Positions 1 to 8,342 of a stretch of 64,000 nucleotides of DNA are shown piece after piece; position 1 is the stretch's first letter, and every line of letters starts with the position of its first letter. The notes under the pieces are model-generated. The model was not told where the DNA came from, ran no database searches, and saw nothing but the letters and a program-made list of their open reading frames with translations. The stretch comes from Pseudomonas fluorescens (lineage in GTDB: Bacteria; Pseudomonadota; Gammaproteobacteria; Pseudomonadales; Pseudomonadaceae), in NCBI RefSeq assembly GCF_001307155.1, contig NZ_CP012830.1, positions 4,958,501 to 5,022,500 of the forward strand. The letters run 5' to 3'. A program made the translations under genes and the position numbers.

Positions 1-567
1 GGTATCGAGGCCATCGAGACGCTTTCCTCGTTGGCCGAGCAGTATGGATTGGTGTTCTATGACGCTCCGGTGCAAGGCACTCGCCAGCCAGCCGAACTAG
101 CGCAACTGATCATTCTGGCGTCTGGTCCGGTCGAGCAGCGCGAAGTCGTTCAGCCAGTCTTTGATGCGATCGGCAAACGCACCTTGTGGGTGTCCGAGCA
201 CGCGAGCGCTAGCAGCCGCTTGAAGCTCGCCCTCAACAACTGGGCCTTTGCGCTGACCCACGGGCTCGCAGAGAGCCTCGCGCTTGCCAAAGGGCTGGGC
301 GTCGATCCGGCGTTGGTGGTGGATGTGGTCACGGGCGGTCCGATGGACAGCAGCTATTTCCAGGCCAAGGCCGCCACCATCCTGGCCGAGGAATACACCG
401 CTAGTTTCTCCATCGTCAATGCAGTGAAGGACGCAAGTTTGGTGGTCGAGGCAGCCGCCCAAGTCGGTGTGCGGATGGATGGGGCGCAGGCCGGTCTTTG
501 CCGCTTCGAGCGTGCGCTGGAAGCTGGGCACGGCGCCAAGGACATGGCCGCGTCCTATCTCGCCTGA
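1..567 (+). CDS. NAD(P)-dependent oxidoreductase, 3-hydroxyisobutyrate dehydrogenase-like, 5'-truncated by window edge
   Basis: The reading frame is open from base 1, so the N-terminal Rossmann domain lies outside the window. What remains is the end of the nucleotide-binding domain (DAPVQGTRQPAE, where the family has a DAPVSGG-type motif) and the all-alpha C-terminal domain. The stretch SSRLKLALNNW fits the GxxxKxxxN segment that carries the catalytic lysine in beta-hydroxyacid dehydrogenases. Such enzymes oxidise short beta-hydroxy acids or reduce small aldehydes; the substrate cannot be told here. The MFS gene starts 21 bases downstream behind a good ribosome binding site, so the two are probably one transcription unit. 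Confidence 0.8.
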   Translation, partial: GIEAIETLSSLAEQYGLVFYDAPVQGTRQPAELAQLIILASGPVEQREVVQPVFDAIGKRTLWVSEHASASSRLKLALNNWAFALTHGLAESLALAKGLGVDPALVVDVVTGGPMDSSYFQAKAATILAEEYTASFSIVNAVKDASLVVEAAAQVGVRMDGAQAGLCRFERALEAGHGAKDMAASYLA

Positions 568-588
568 CATACATAAGGAGAACACCGT

Positions 589-1806
589 ATGAGCATCCGA
601 AATCAAGAAACTCCCGTAACCGTTCATGAGGCAATCGCTGTAGGGCTACCTGTCTGGAAGCTGCTGGCGTTCACGATGGCGGGTTTCCTTGCCATCATGA
701 CCGAGACTATGCCAGCCGGTCTGTTGCCGCAGATTGGCGAGGGCCTGGGTGTCTCCGAAGCCTTGGCGGGCCAGTTAGTGACCCTGTATGCACTGGGGGC
801 GGTACTGGCCGCAATCCCGATCATCGCCGCCACACGCAGTTGGAACCGCAGGCCGTTGCTACTGCTGGCCATTGGCGGTCTGCTGGTCTTCAATTCCGTC
901 ACGGCTTTGTCTGCCCACTATGAGCTAATCCTGGCAGCGCGCTTCGTCGCTGGTATGGCGGCCGGCGTGATATGGGGGCTGCTGGCCGGATATGCACGGC
1001 GCATGGTGCCCCAGCACCTGCAGGGACGAGCACTGGCAATAGCGGGCGTTGGCCAGCCCATTGCCTTGGCCATCGGCGTGCCGTTGGGAACGTGGCTGGG
1101 CACCTTGTTCGATTGGCGAGGCGTGTTTTGGATCATGTCGGCGTTGTCGCTACTGCTATTTGCCTGGGTGCGGTTGGCGGTGCCGGACTTCGCAGGACAG
1201 TCCGCCAGACAGCGCGTGCCGATCCGACGCATCTTCCTGATGCCCGGCATCCGTCCGGTACTGCTCGCGCTATTCGCGTGGATATTGGCGCACAACGTTC
1301 TCTACACTTACATCGCGCCCTTCCTGGCGTCGGTGGGGCTTGGGCATCGGGTGGACGCCGTGCTGGCGTTGTTCGGTGTGGCCTCCATTATGGGAATCTG
1401 GATCACCGGCGTGCTGGTGGATCGCTGGCTGCGCACACTGACCTTGCTGAGTCTGACCGTGTTCACCGTAGCGGCACTGATGTTGGGTTTCTCGGGCGGC
1501 TCGGCGCTGGTGGTGCTACTGGGCGTTGCGACATGGGGTCTGACCTTTGGCGGTGCACCGACGTTGCTACAAACCGCTCTGGCTGATACGGCTGGCGAGG
1601 GGGCCGATGTGGCGCAATCCATGCTGGTGACGGTCTTCAACCTGGCTGTGGCCGGTGGCGGCGCGGTGGGCGGTGTCTTGCTGGAGCGTCTCGGGCCTGC
1701 GTCTTTTCCGTGGGCATTGGCCGTGTTGGCGTTGCTGAGCCTGTCGGTGGTCTGGTCGGCCGGAGTGCATGGCTTCCGGCCAGGCCATCGCATCGCTGCT
1801 TCTTGA
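589..1806 (+). CDS. MFS transporter (DHA1-like drug/sugar efflux family)
   Basis: A 405-aa hydrophobic protein with a pattern consistent with 12 membrane helices. The stretch GVGQPIALAIGVPLGTWLG near residues 150-170 resembles motif C of proton-driven exporters. AAGVIWGLLAGYARRM and the following GRALAI look like the helix 4-5 region of arabinose-efflux-permease-like proteins. The start ATG follows AAGGAG about 8 bases upstream. The substrate is unknown. Its place directly after a dehydrogenase gene suggests export of a related metabolite, but that is inference. Confidence 0.88.
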   Translation: MSIRNQETPVTVHEAIAVGLPVWKLLAFTMAGFLAIMTETMPAGLLPQIGEGLGVSEALAGQLVTLYALGAVLAAIPIIAATRSWNRRPLLLLAIGGLLVFNSVTALSAHYELILAARFVAGMAAGVIWGLLAGYARRMVPQHLQGRALAIAGVGQPIALAIGVPLGTWLGTLFDWRGVFWIMSALSLLLFAWVRLAVPDFAGQSARQRVPIRRIFLMPGIRPVLLALFAWILAHNVLYTYIAPFLASVGLGHRVDAVLALFGVASIMGIWITGVLVDRWLRTLTLLSLTVFTVAALMLGFSGGSALVVLLGVATWGLTFGGAPTLLQTALADTAGEGADVAQSMLVTVFNLAVAGGGAVGGVLLERLGPASFPWALAVLALLSLSVVWSAGVHGFRPGHRIAAS

Positions 1807-1857
1807 TCGAAGGCATCCCGTGTAAAGGACCGCGATGAATACTTAGCACGATGTGGT

Positions 1858-2091
1858 GTGACGGCTCTTGCGCTGATGATTTTTTTGAGGGGGGCGACGT
1901 ATCTGGTGGCTTCGGAATGGTTGCCACCGGATCGGCCCATCACGACGTTACTCTTAATCCTACTGCCGGTAAGTGTGCTGCTGTCGCTGCTCACCTGGCA
2001 TCTGCCCGCACCTAGTGATTGCAGGCGCCTGGGCGCTCTGTTGGCATTGAACGTCACTCTGGTGCCATCAGCACCGCAAGCGCCATTTTGA
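1858..2091 (+). pseudogene. Possible remnant of a small membrane protein
   Basis: A short frame encodes a hydrophobic stretch with two likely membrane segments (TALALMIFLRGATYLVA and ITTLLLILLPVSVLLSLL). A plausible AAAGGA plus ATG just upstream (ATG at 1835) is in a different frame and stops after three codons, as if the true start had been frameshifted. The end overlaps the gene on the other strand at 2054-2263. I do not recognise the family. It could be a decayed gene or a chance frame. Confidence 0.25.
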
Positions 2092-2263
2092 TGAACTCCT
2101 CATTCCGGTCGATCGTGTCCAGGGCGCCGCATAAGTTGTCGACGGCGTTGGCCGAGCCACTCCGCTCAACCCGGTTCGATAGCCTCAGGATGGCTGACTC
2201 TAGGGCGAGTTGGTTTTCGTTGATATTGAACAGCAGGGAAGGAAGCAGGTCTGATTTTGGCAT
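2054..2263 (-). CDS. Small conserved hypothetical protein (69 aa)
   Basis: A 69-aa protein that begins MPKSDLLPSLLFNINENQ and has two predicted amphipathic helices separated near RSGSANAVDN. A strong GGAGGA ribosome binding site lies 7 bases before the ATG at 2263. The layout resembles small helical proteins often annotated as hypothetical in fluorescent pseudomonads, but I know no function for them. There is no signal peptide or membrane segment. It is a single-gene unit on the distal side of the tRNA-Ser gene. Confidence 0.65.
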   Translation of the reverse strand: MPKSDLLPSLLFNINENQLALESAILRLSNRVERSGSANAVDNLCGALDTIDRNEEFIKMALAVLMAPE

Positions 2264-2368
2264 CGCGAATCCTCCGTGGAGGCTTTAGCTTCGCAGATGA
2301 AATATCGTGTTACACGACGGGGAAATGGAGCGGTCGAGGGAGGGGGCGGAAGGGCTGAAAAACGGGCT

Positions 2369-2404
2369 TAGTTCTGGAACACTTCCAAAATAGTTCTGGA
2401 ACAC
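2369..2404. repeat. Two direct copies of a 14-bp sequence
   Basis: TAGTTCTGGAACAC occurs at 2369-2382 and again at 2391-2404, a 22-base period. It lies in the non-coding stretch 2264-2480 between the small hypothetical gene and tRNA-Ser. It could be a binding-site pair or the edge of a former mobile element; nothing nearby decides. Confidence 0.6.
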
Positions 2405-2439
2405 ATGCCGAGCGCCGAGATTTTCACCAAACCCCAGAA

Positions 2440-2466
2440 ACGACAAAGCCCTGAATAATCAGGGCT
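2440..2466 (-). terminator. Rho-independent terminator of tRNA-Ser
   Basis: The inverted repeat AGCCCTGA/TCAGGGCT (2447-2454 and 2459-2466, loop ATAA) is followed on the minus strand by a T-rich run. It lies 14 bases past the CCA end of the tRNA. Confidence 0.8.
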
Positions 2467-2480
2467 CTAACGTACAAATA

Positions 2481-2568
2481 TGGCGGAGGCGATGGGATTC
2501 GAACTCATGGACCTGTTACAGTCGACGGTTTTCAAGACCGTTGCCTTAAACCACTCGGCCACACCTCC
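2481..2568 (-). tRNA. tRNA-Ser(UGA)
   Basis: The minus strand reads GGAGGTGTGGCCGAGTGG at the 5' end, pairs with CGCCTCC at the 3' end and carries an encoded CCA (2481-2483). The anticodon loop CTTGAAA gives anticodon UGA at 2532-2534. GTTCGAATCC is the T arm. The length, 88 nt with a long variable arm, is right for a serine tRNA. The 3' end faces the atypical region at 1-2300, which matters because integrases often use tRNA 3' ends. Confidence 0.97.
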
Positions 2569-2692
2569 GTATTGCGTTGCGGGCGCCATAATACCTGAAT
2601 GAAACACACTGTCAAACTCTCTGCGTAGCTTGTTACAGAGCGTCTGTTATGATCTTTGCGACTGAACGTTTCAAACCAACAGGAGTGTCGCC

Positions 2693-3364
2693 ATGCGCGA
2701 ACAGGATTACGCAGTTAATAACAGCGTGCAGGCTGAGCAGCTAGAGGTTAGCCGCGTCCTGCGCAACACTTACGGCTTACTCGCCCTTACGCTCGCATTC
2801 AGCGGTGTGATGGCGTTCGTCGCTCAGCAGATGCGTGTCGGCTACCCGAACGTGTTTGTGGTGCTGATCGGCTTCTACGGGCTTTTCTTTCTGACCAACA
2901 AGCTTCGTGACTCGGCCTGGGGCCTGGTGTCGGCGTTTGCCCTGACCGGTTTCATGGGGTTCCTGCTGGGCCCGATTCTCAACCGTTACCTGGGCATGCA
3001 AGGCGGCGCTGAAGTGGTCAGCTCGGCTTTCGCGATGACCGCACTGGTATTCGGTGGTTTGTCGGCCTATGTGCTGATTACCCGCAAGGACATGAGCTTC
3101 CTCGGTGGTTTCATCACCGCTGGTTTCTTCGTCCTGCTGGGCGCGACGCTGGCGGGCATGTTCTTCAAGATCAGCGGTCTGCAACTGGCGATCAGCGCGG
3201 GCTTCGTGCTGTTTTCTTCGGTCTGCATTCTGTTCCAGACCAGCGCCATCATTCATGGTGGCGAGCGTAACTACATCATGGCGACCATCAGCCTGTATGT
3301 ATCGATCTACAACCTGTTCGTCAGCTTGTTGCAGCTGTTCGGCATCATGGGCCGCGATGACTGA
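2693..3364 (+). CDS. yccA: Bax inhibitor-1/YccA family inner-membrane protein
   Basis: A 223-aa protein with seven predicted membrane helices and the family pattern: a short hydrophilic N-terminus (MREQDYAVNNS), then evenly spaced hydrophobic segments ending in YISLYVSIYNLF-like sequence. In E. coli YccA binds and modulates the FtsH protease; this role is carried over by family. The start follows AGGAGTGTCGCC. In P. aeruginosa yccA lies next to the same tRNA-Ser and is followed by tusDCBE. Here a terminator and unrelated minus-strand genes follow instead. Confidence 0.93.
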   Translation: MREQDYAVNNSVQAEQLEVSRVLRNTYGLLALTLAFSGVMAFVAQQMRVGYPNVFVVLIGFYGLFFLTNKLRDSAWGLVSAFALTGFMGFLLGPILNRYLGMQGGAEVVSSAFAMTALVFGGLSAYVLITRKDMSFLGGFITAGFFVLLGATLAGMFFKISGLQLAISAGFVLFSSVCILFQTSAIIHGGERNYIMATISLYVSIYNLFVSLLQLFGIMGRDD

Positions 3365-3379
3365 TCGCCAGCCTTGAGC

Positions 3380-3406
3380 AAAAAACCCGCTACGGCGGGT
3401 TTTTTG
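3380..3406 (+). terminator. Rho-independent terminator after yccA
   Basis: The stem AAACCCGC TAC GGCGGGTTT is followed by a T run, 16 bases past the yccA stop codon. Confidence 0.9.
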
Positions 3407-3428
3407 TTGTCTGGCATTCGAGCTGGGC

Positions 3429-3758
3429 TCACTCAGTGACGATGATGCTGCCGTCGGCCTGTTGCCGGTAAATGGTGTAGGGCAGCAACACAGTGTCGAG
3501 AGCACCGGAAATAACGGCGTCTATCAAGACGATAATCGTGGCGTTGTCATATTTTTGCGCGTCGACGCCTGAGCGCAGGGGGGCATACAGTGTGCAGAAA
3601 TCGTAGGTCACGCCGCTGTAGATTCGAGGGACGGCGCCGCAGTAGCTTTTCTGTTTCTTGAGGCTCTTTATGGCCGCATCGTCGTGGCGCACCACTGTCT
3701 GGATGGTGCCGCACCCCGCGAGCATCAGTGCTGCCAATAACATTGCCTGAGCTTTCAT
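3429..3758 (-). CDS. YceK/YidQ-family lipoprotein
   Basis: A 109-aa secreted lipoprotein. The start at 3758 (MKAQAMLLAALMLAGCGT) gives a short signal peptide with lipobox LAGC, and GAAGGA precedes it; the frame stays open further upstream but without a signal. The mature part, with YSGVTYDFC and the C-terminal hydrophobic segment DAVISGALDTVLLPYTIY, matches the YceK/YidQ (DUF1375) pattern of small enterobacterial and pseudomonad lipoproteins. The function is unknown. It ends 57 bases downstream of the Lrp-type regulator on the same strand. Confidence 0.82.
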   Translation of the reverse strand: MKAQAMLLAALMLAGCGTIQTVVRHDDAAIKSLKKQKSYCGAVPRIYSGVTYDFCTLYAPLRSGVDAQKYDNATIIVLIDAVISGALDTVLLPYTIYRQQADGSIIVTE

Positions 3759-3815
3759 ACCGCCAATCCTTCGCCGGAAAGTCCTCAATCTACGCGGTTC
3801 GAAACAAAACAGCAC

Positions 3816-4253
3816 TCACGCCATCGGCGGCAACCGCCGTTTCACCGGGGTCTTCTTGACGATTGCAGTATTGGTTTCGGCATAGCTGTTGAGGCGGTCG
3901 AGCAGGGTGTCCAGCTGTTCCATCGAACGCACGTGCAGGCGCGCGATGAAGCAGTCATCGCCGGTGACCTTGTCGCATTCGGTGAACTCGGGAATGGCCT
4001 GGATCTGCCGTTCGACATTCTGCAACTGGCCGGGCAACGGGCGAATACGCACGATGGCCTGCAGTTGATAACCGAAGCATTTGGGATCGATGTCGACGGT
4101 GTAGCCCTTGAGCACGCCACGCTCTTCGAGTCTGCGCAGGCGCTCGGCGACGCTGGGTGAGGACAGGCCGCTGATCTGTGCCAGGGCCTTGAGTGAGCGT
4201 CGGGAGTCTTCCATGAGGGCGGCGATCAGCAGTTGGTCAATGTCGTCAGTCAT
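3816..4253 (-). CDS. Lrp/AsnC family transcriptional regulator
   Basis: A 145-aa protein with an N-terminal winged helix-turn-helix (DIDQLLIAALMEDSRRS, then LSSPSVAERLRRLEERGVL) and the RAM/AsnC ligand-binding domain from about residue 60 (VDIDPKCFGYQLQAIVRI, VTGDDCFIARLHV). The start at 4253 is chosen because MTDDIDQ is the usual beginning; the open frame extends upstream but runs into the divergent EamA gene. The divergent pairing with a transporter suggests that it senses an amino acid or similar and controls that transporter. The ligand is unknown. Confidence 0.93.
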   Translation of the reverse strand: MTDDIDQLLIAALMEDSRRSLKALAQISGLSSPSVAERLRRLEERGVLKGYTVDIDPKCFGYQLQAIVRIRPLPGQLQNVERQIQAIPEFTECDKVTGDDCFIARLHVRSMEQLDTLLDRLNSYAETNTAIVKKTPVKRRLPPMA

Positions 4254-4386
4254 ACAACCCCCGATTAGGCAAATACTGGAATCTGCCTTGATAAAAAAGG
4301 TGAACTGGCAGTTTAGCCTGCATTTGACGCTGGAGTGGCACGGCGCTGGATTGGCATACTTTGGGCTCATATCGAGGAGCCTGATC

Positions 4387-5280
4387 ATGGATAAAACACT
4401 GCGTCGTGGTTCGTTGGAAATGACCGCCGCCATGCTTATTTCCGGGACCATCGGATGGTTCGTGCTGGTATCCGGCCAGCCCGTGCTGGACGTGGTGTTC
4501 TGGCGCTGTGTGTTCGGCGCTGCGACCTTGCTGCTGATTTGCGCAGTGTTCGGCTTTCTGCGCCCGGGCATTCTGACCCGCCCCACGTTCCTGCTGGCGG
4601 TGCTCAGCGGGGGTGCGATTGTCGGTAACTGGGTGCTGTTATTTGCTTCCTATTCCCGGGCCTCGATTGCCATTGGCACTGCAGTCTACAACGTGCAACC
4701 GTTCATGCTGGTGGGTCTGGCAGCGTTGTTTCTCGGCGAGAAGATCACCGCGCAAAAGCTGTTCTGGCTCGGGGTTTCATTTCTCGGGATGCTGGCAATC
4801 GTCAGTGCCCATGGCGAGCAGGGCGCGGGGGGCGGTGAATACTTGCTGGGGATTGCACTGGCCTTGGGCGCCGCGCTGCTTTATGCCTTTGCCGCGCTGA
4901 TCATCAAACGCCTGACCGGCACACCGCCGCATTTGATCGCGTTGATTCAGGTCTGCACCGGCGTGCTGTTGCTTGCACCCTGGGCGAATTTTTCCGCGTT
5001 GCCGCAACAACCCAGCGCTTGGGCCAGTTTGCTGACATTGGGCATTGTGCACACCGGCGTGATGTACGTGCTGCTGTACGGCGCGATACAGAAACTGCCG
5101 ACGGCACTAACTGGCGCACTGTCGTTTATCTACCCGATTGCGGCGATTTTCGTCGACTGGTTCGCCTTCGGCCATCGCCTCGAACTGTTGCAGTGGATCG
5201 GTGTGGTCGCGATTCTGCTGGCCGCTGCCGGTATGCAACAGGGGTGGGGCAACGGCGTCCGTAAAGTCGCGACGCAGTGA
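4387..5280 (+). CDS. EamA/DMT family transporter
   Basis: A 297-aa protein with ten predicted membrane helices in two EamA repeats. The first repeat ends with the GEKIT segment and the second contains LLYGAIQKLPTALTGALSFIYPIAA, the typical end of the repeat. The ATG at 4387 follows GAGGAGCCTGATC. It diverges from the Lrp-type gene across a 133-base gap that should hold both promoters. DMT carriers export amino acids or other small metabolites; an amino-acid-like substrate is inferred from the Lrp neighbour. Confidence 0.92.
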   Translation: MDKTLRRGSLEMTAAMLISGTIGWFVLVSGQPVLDVVFWRCVFGAATLLLICAVFGFLRPGILTRPTFLLAVLSGGAIVGNWVLLFASYSRASIAIGTAVYNVQPFMLVGLAALFLGEKITAQKLFWLGVSFLGMLAIVSAHGEQGAGGGEYLLGIALALGAALLYAFAALIIKRLTGTPPHLIALIQVCTGVLLLAPWANFSALPQQPSAWASLLTLGIVHTGVMYVLLYGAIQKLPTALTGALSFIYPIAAIFVDWFAFGHRLELLQWIGVVAILLAAAGMQQGWGNGVRKVATQ

Positions 5281-5287
5281 CCGGCGC

Positions 5288-6367
5288 TCAGATTTTCCAG
5301 CGTGGGGCGGTCTTCACCAAGCGCAGGCGCATGTCATTCAGGTTGGCGGTCAGTTGTCGGGTCAGTAATCGGTAACCGTCCAGCGCGCTGTAGACCGGGG
5401 TGCCCATGGCGGCCTGCGGTGCGGTTTCATCGGTCGCGCGCTCCAGGCGTTGTGTCGTACCGGATTGCAGCGCCCGGGCCATGCCAATCAGTAACACGCG
5501 AACCTGCTGGTGCTCGGCTTTCAACGCCAGTTGCATTTGTGCCATGGCCTGTTCGTCGTTGGCTTCGGGGCGGGTGTTGGCGAGGATTTCCAGGGTGCTG
5601 ATACACATCCGTAAATTGCGCTGGAGGGCGTCGAGTTCGGTCATGGACATTCGCACTTCCTTGGACACCGACGGCATCAACGAGCGCAGTTGCACCATCA
5701 TCCCGTTGAGACGGCTGAGCATCTTCAGGTAGTGGTCATCGGTGACCGACTGGCCACTGATGATTCGGCTGTAAATGCTCGCGCAGTCGCGCAAGGCACT
5801 GGCGAGTTTGTAGCGCCAGGAGTACACCGCGTAAAGCGGGAGTGCGAAGGAAAAGGCCAGGGCCAGGACGATCCCGATAAGAATATCGACTGTGCGCCAG
5901 AGTCCGTCGGTCACCGGGTTATCGCCGTGTCCGGCGACGATGAATACGGTGATGGCCGACAACAGCGCGGTGTAACCACCTTTGCCAATTGCGTGGTAGG
6001 AGAAGAACCCGCAGACCACCGACATACCGAAGTAAGTCAGCCACGGCATGCCGAGCCAGGCCTGCTGCGCCACCAGCAGCAAACCCACGCCAGCACCGAT
6101 CAGCGTGCCATACGCGCGCTCGGCAGCTTTTTTGCCGATATTGCCGTGGTGCTGCAAACCACCGATCACCACCAACATGGTTACCGACGCCCATTCACCG
6201 TGGGGCAGATGGATCCCGGTGGTCAGCAGAATCGTCGCCAACAGCCCTAGCGACACCCGAACGGCGTGGATCAGTTTGGCGTTGCGATAGCGCCGGTACG
6301 GGTCCAGAAGCGGACGCAGCAGCCGGCGCAGCAACGGAGGCAATCGAGATGATCGAAAGGCTGTCAT
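5288..6367 (-). CDS. FUSC family membrane protein
   Basis: A 359-aa protein. Residues about 30-190 form a block of six membrane helices with the FUSC signatures HGEWASVTMLVVIGG and KAAERAYGTLIGAGVGLLL. The remainder is a cytoplasmic helical domain (for example MSMTELDALQRNLRMCISTLEIL). This is one half the size of YccS or AaeB, so it may act as a dimer or with a partner. It starts 30 bases after the aldehyde dehydrogenase stop, so the two are probably cotranscribed. Aromatic-acid or lipid-related export is typical for the family but not shown here. Confidence 0.88.
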   Translation of the reverse strand: MTAFRSSRLPPLLRRLLRPLLDPYRRYRNAKLIHAVRVSLGLLATILLTTGIHLPHGEWASVTMLVVIGGLQHHGNIGKKAAERAYGTLIGAGVGLLLVAQQAWLGMPWLTYFGMSVVCGFFSYHAIGKGGYTALLSAITVFIVAGHGDNPVTDGLWRTVDILIGIVLALAFSFALPLYAVYSWRYKLASALRDCASIYSRIISGQSVTDDHYLKMLSRLNGMMVQLRSLMPSVSKEVRMSMTELDALQRNLRMCISTLEILANTRPEANDEQAMAQMQLALKAEHQQVRVLLIGMARALQSGTTQRLERATDETAPQAAMGTPVYSALDGYRLLTRQLTANLNDMRLRLVKTAPRWKI

Positions 6368-6397
6368 CGGGTTCGCAGGGTGTCCTCGGTGTGCGTG

Positions 6398-8023
6398 TTA
6401 GAAAATATAGTCGGTGGTGAGGAAACTCGACTCCCGTCCGCGGATGATGTCGCTGATCAGTTCCTTGTTGCTCTCCTGGAACTTGGTCGCCACCAGCGTG
6501 CGGATCGAGAAAGTCCGCAACGCGTCGTGCACCGACAGCGTGCCTTCGGCCGAATTCTTGCGCCCGTTGAACGGGAAGGTGTCTGGACCGCGCTGGCACT
6601 GGGCGTTGATGTTGATCCGCCCGACCTGATTGGCAAAGATATCCACCAGCCGCCCAACCTCGGCAGGATTGGTGCCGAACAGGCTCAATTGCTGCCCGAA
6701 GTCTGACTCGAGGACGTAGTCGATCACCGTGTCCAGGTCACGATAAGGCACGATAGGCACCACCGGGCCGAACTGCTCTTCATGATAGACGCGCATGTCG
6801 GTGGTCACTGGGTACAACACCGCCGGATAGAAGAACGAACCGCGTGCCTGGCCGCCATTCTCGTTCACCACGTTGGCGCCTTTTCTCATGGCATCGTCCA
6901 TCAGCCCATGCAGGTAATCGACCTTGCCTGACTCCGGCAGCGGCGTCAGAGACACACCGCTTTCCCACGGCATGCCGGGTTTGAGCGAGGCCAGCTTGTG
7001 GTTGAATTTCTCGATGAAACGGTCGACCACTTGCTCGTGAACGAAGAGGATTTTCAGCGCAGTGCAGCGCTGACCATTGAACGACAGCGAACCGGTGACG
7101 GCTTCGTTGACCGCATTGTCCAGATCCACCTCGGGCAGCACGATGCCGGGGTTTTTCGCGTCCAGCCCTAACGCTGCGCGCAAGCGGTGCGGTTTCGGGT
7201 GCAGTTTCTTCAGGTCACTGGCGGCCTTGTTGGTGCCGATGAAGGCAAAGATGTCGATCTTGCCGCTGGCCATCAGCGCGCTGACGGTCTCGCGGCCGCT
7301 GCCGTAGATCACGTTGATCACCCCGGCCGGGAAGCTGTCGCGGAACGCTTCCAGCAACGGGCGAATCAGCAGGACGCCGAGCTTGGCCGGTTTGAACACC
7401 ACGGTGTTGCCCATGATCAGCGCCGGAATCAGCGTGGTGAAGGTCTCGTTCAGCGGGTAGTTGTAAGGTCCCATGCACAAGGCGACGCCAAGCGGCACGC
7501 GGCGGATCTGGCCGAGCGTGTCCTGTTCCAGTTCAAATCGGCTGGAGCGACGGTCGAGTTCCTTGAGGGCGTTGATGGTGTCGACGATGTAATCGCAGGT
7601 ACGGTCGAACTCTTTTTCCGAATCCTTGAGGTTCTTGCCGATCTCCCACATCAGCAGCTTGACCACCGCCTCGCGCTGTTCGCGCATGCGGGAGAGGAAT
7701 GCTTCGACATGCTGAATCCGCTCGGCCACCCGCATCGTTGGCCAGCTGCCCTGACCACGATCATAGGCACGGACGGCGGCGTCGAGGGCGGTTAATGCGG
7801 TGTCGGCGTCGAGCAGTGGGGTGCTGCCGAGAATGACTTGCTCATCACCATTTTTGCCGGTCAGGTAGACCGGGCTGCGGACGATTGCCAGAGGGCCGTT
7901 CCAGATTTTCAGGACGCCATCGACAAGGTATTCACGTTGCTCGGTTTGCCCGTCGAGACGGTATTGCTCCGGGATGTCGCGGGCGGTCGGGAACAGGTTG
8001 CCAAGGATGTTTTCTGTGCTCAT
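6398..8023 (-). CDS. Aldehyde dehydrogenase, GapN-like (NADP-dependent glyceraldehyde-3-phosphate dehydrogenase annotation type)
   Basis: A 541-aa aldehyde dehydrogenase. Visible landmarks are the oxyanion Asn in GPYNYPLNETF, the cofactor segment KPAKLGVL, the nucleophile Cys in NGQRCTALK, and HEEQFGPVVP. At the place where the family has ELGGK with the general-base glutamate, this protein reads LGLDAKNPGIVLPE, so that glutamate is not present. The start at 8023 (MSTENILGNLF) is preferred over the upstream extension. Relatives in pseudomonads are annotated as non-phosphorylating GAPDH; the true substrate is uncertain. Confidence 0.85.
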   Translation of the reverse strand: MSTENILGNLFPTARDIPEQYRLDGQTEQREYLVDGVLKIWNGPLAIVRSPVYLTGKNGDEQVILGSTPLLDADTALTALDAAVRAYDRGQGSWPTMRVAERIQHVEAFLSRMREQREAVVKLLMWEIGKNLKDSEKEFDRTCDYIVDTINALKELDRRSSRFELEQDTLGQIRRVPLGVALCMGPYNYPLNETFTTLIPALIMGNTVVFKPAKLGVLLIRPLLEAFRDSFPAGVINVIYGSGRETVSALMASGKIDIFAFIGTNKAASDLKKLHPKPHRLRAALGLDAKNPGIVLPEVDLDNAVNEAVTGSLSFNGQRCTALKILFVHEQVVDRFIEKFNHKLASLKPGMPWESGVSLTPLPESGKVDYLHGLMDDAMRKGANVVNENGGQARGSFFYPAVLYPVTTDMRVYHEEQFGPVVPIVPYRDLDTVIDYVLESDFGQQLSLFGTNPAEVGRLVDIFANQVGRININAQCQRGPDTFPFNGRKNSAEGTLSVHDALRTFSIRTLVATKFQESNKELISDIIRGRESSFLTTDYIF

Positions 8024-8342
8024 GTCGCTACCCCGTCTGGATTGGGTGATGCGGATAAGGTTTTTATCGCCAGACACTGCCATGAGGTCAAGACCTGTCA
8101 GCCGTGTCTTTTTCTGGAATGACGGCGATGGCTACACATCATTCTGATGCCGGTTTTGGCTCGGCATAGGATGTGCGCCATGATTAGCATTGCTGAATCG
8201 TTTTATCAGATTGCTTCGGCAACTGCTACGGAGGATTTGAGCGACATCAGCACAGTTTCGTGTCTGCACCGCTCTTGCACCTTTCAACACACACAAACTG
8301 CCGCGTGCCGGGTAAACTTCATGCCTTTCCAGAGGAGTTCTC
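8024..8342. other. Divergent intergenic region between aldehyde dehydrogenase and DyP peroxidase
   Basis: 319 bases with no convincing gene. It should carry the promoters of both flanking genes. One short palindrome, AGGTCAAGACCT at 8085-8096, could be an operator. I saw no clear sigma-70 pair and no RNA gene. Confidence 0.5.

Noticed and set aside
4254..4586. Long N-terminal extension of the Lrp-type regulator frame
   Set aside because: The family start MTDDIDQ is internal, and the extension overlaps the divergent EamA gene.
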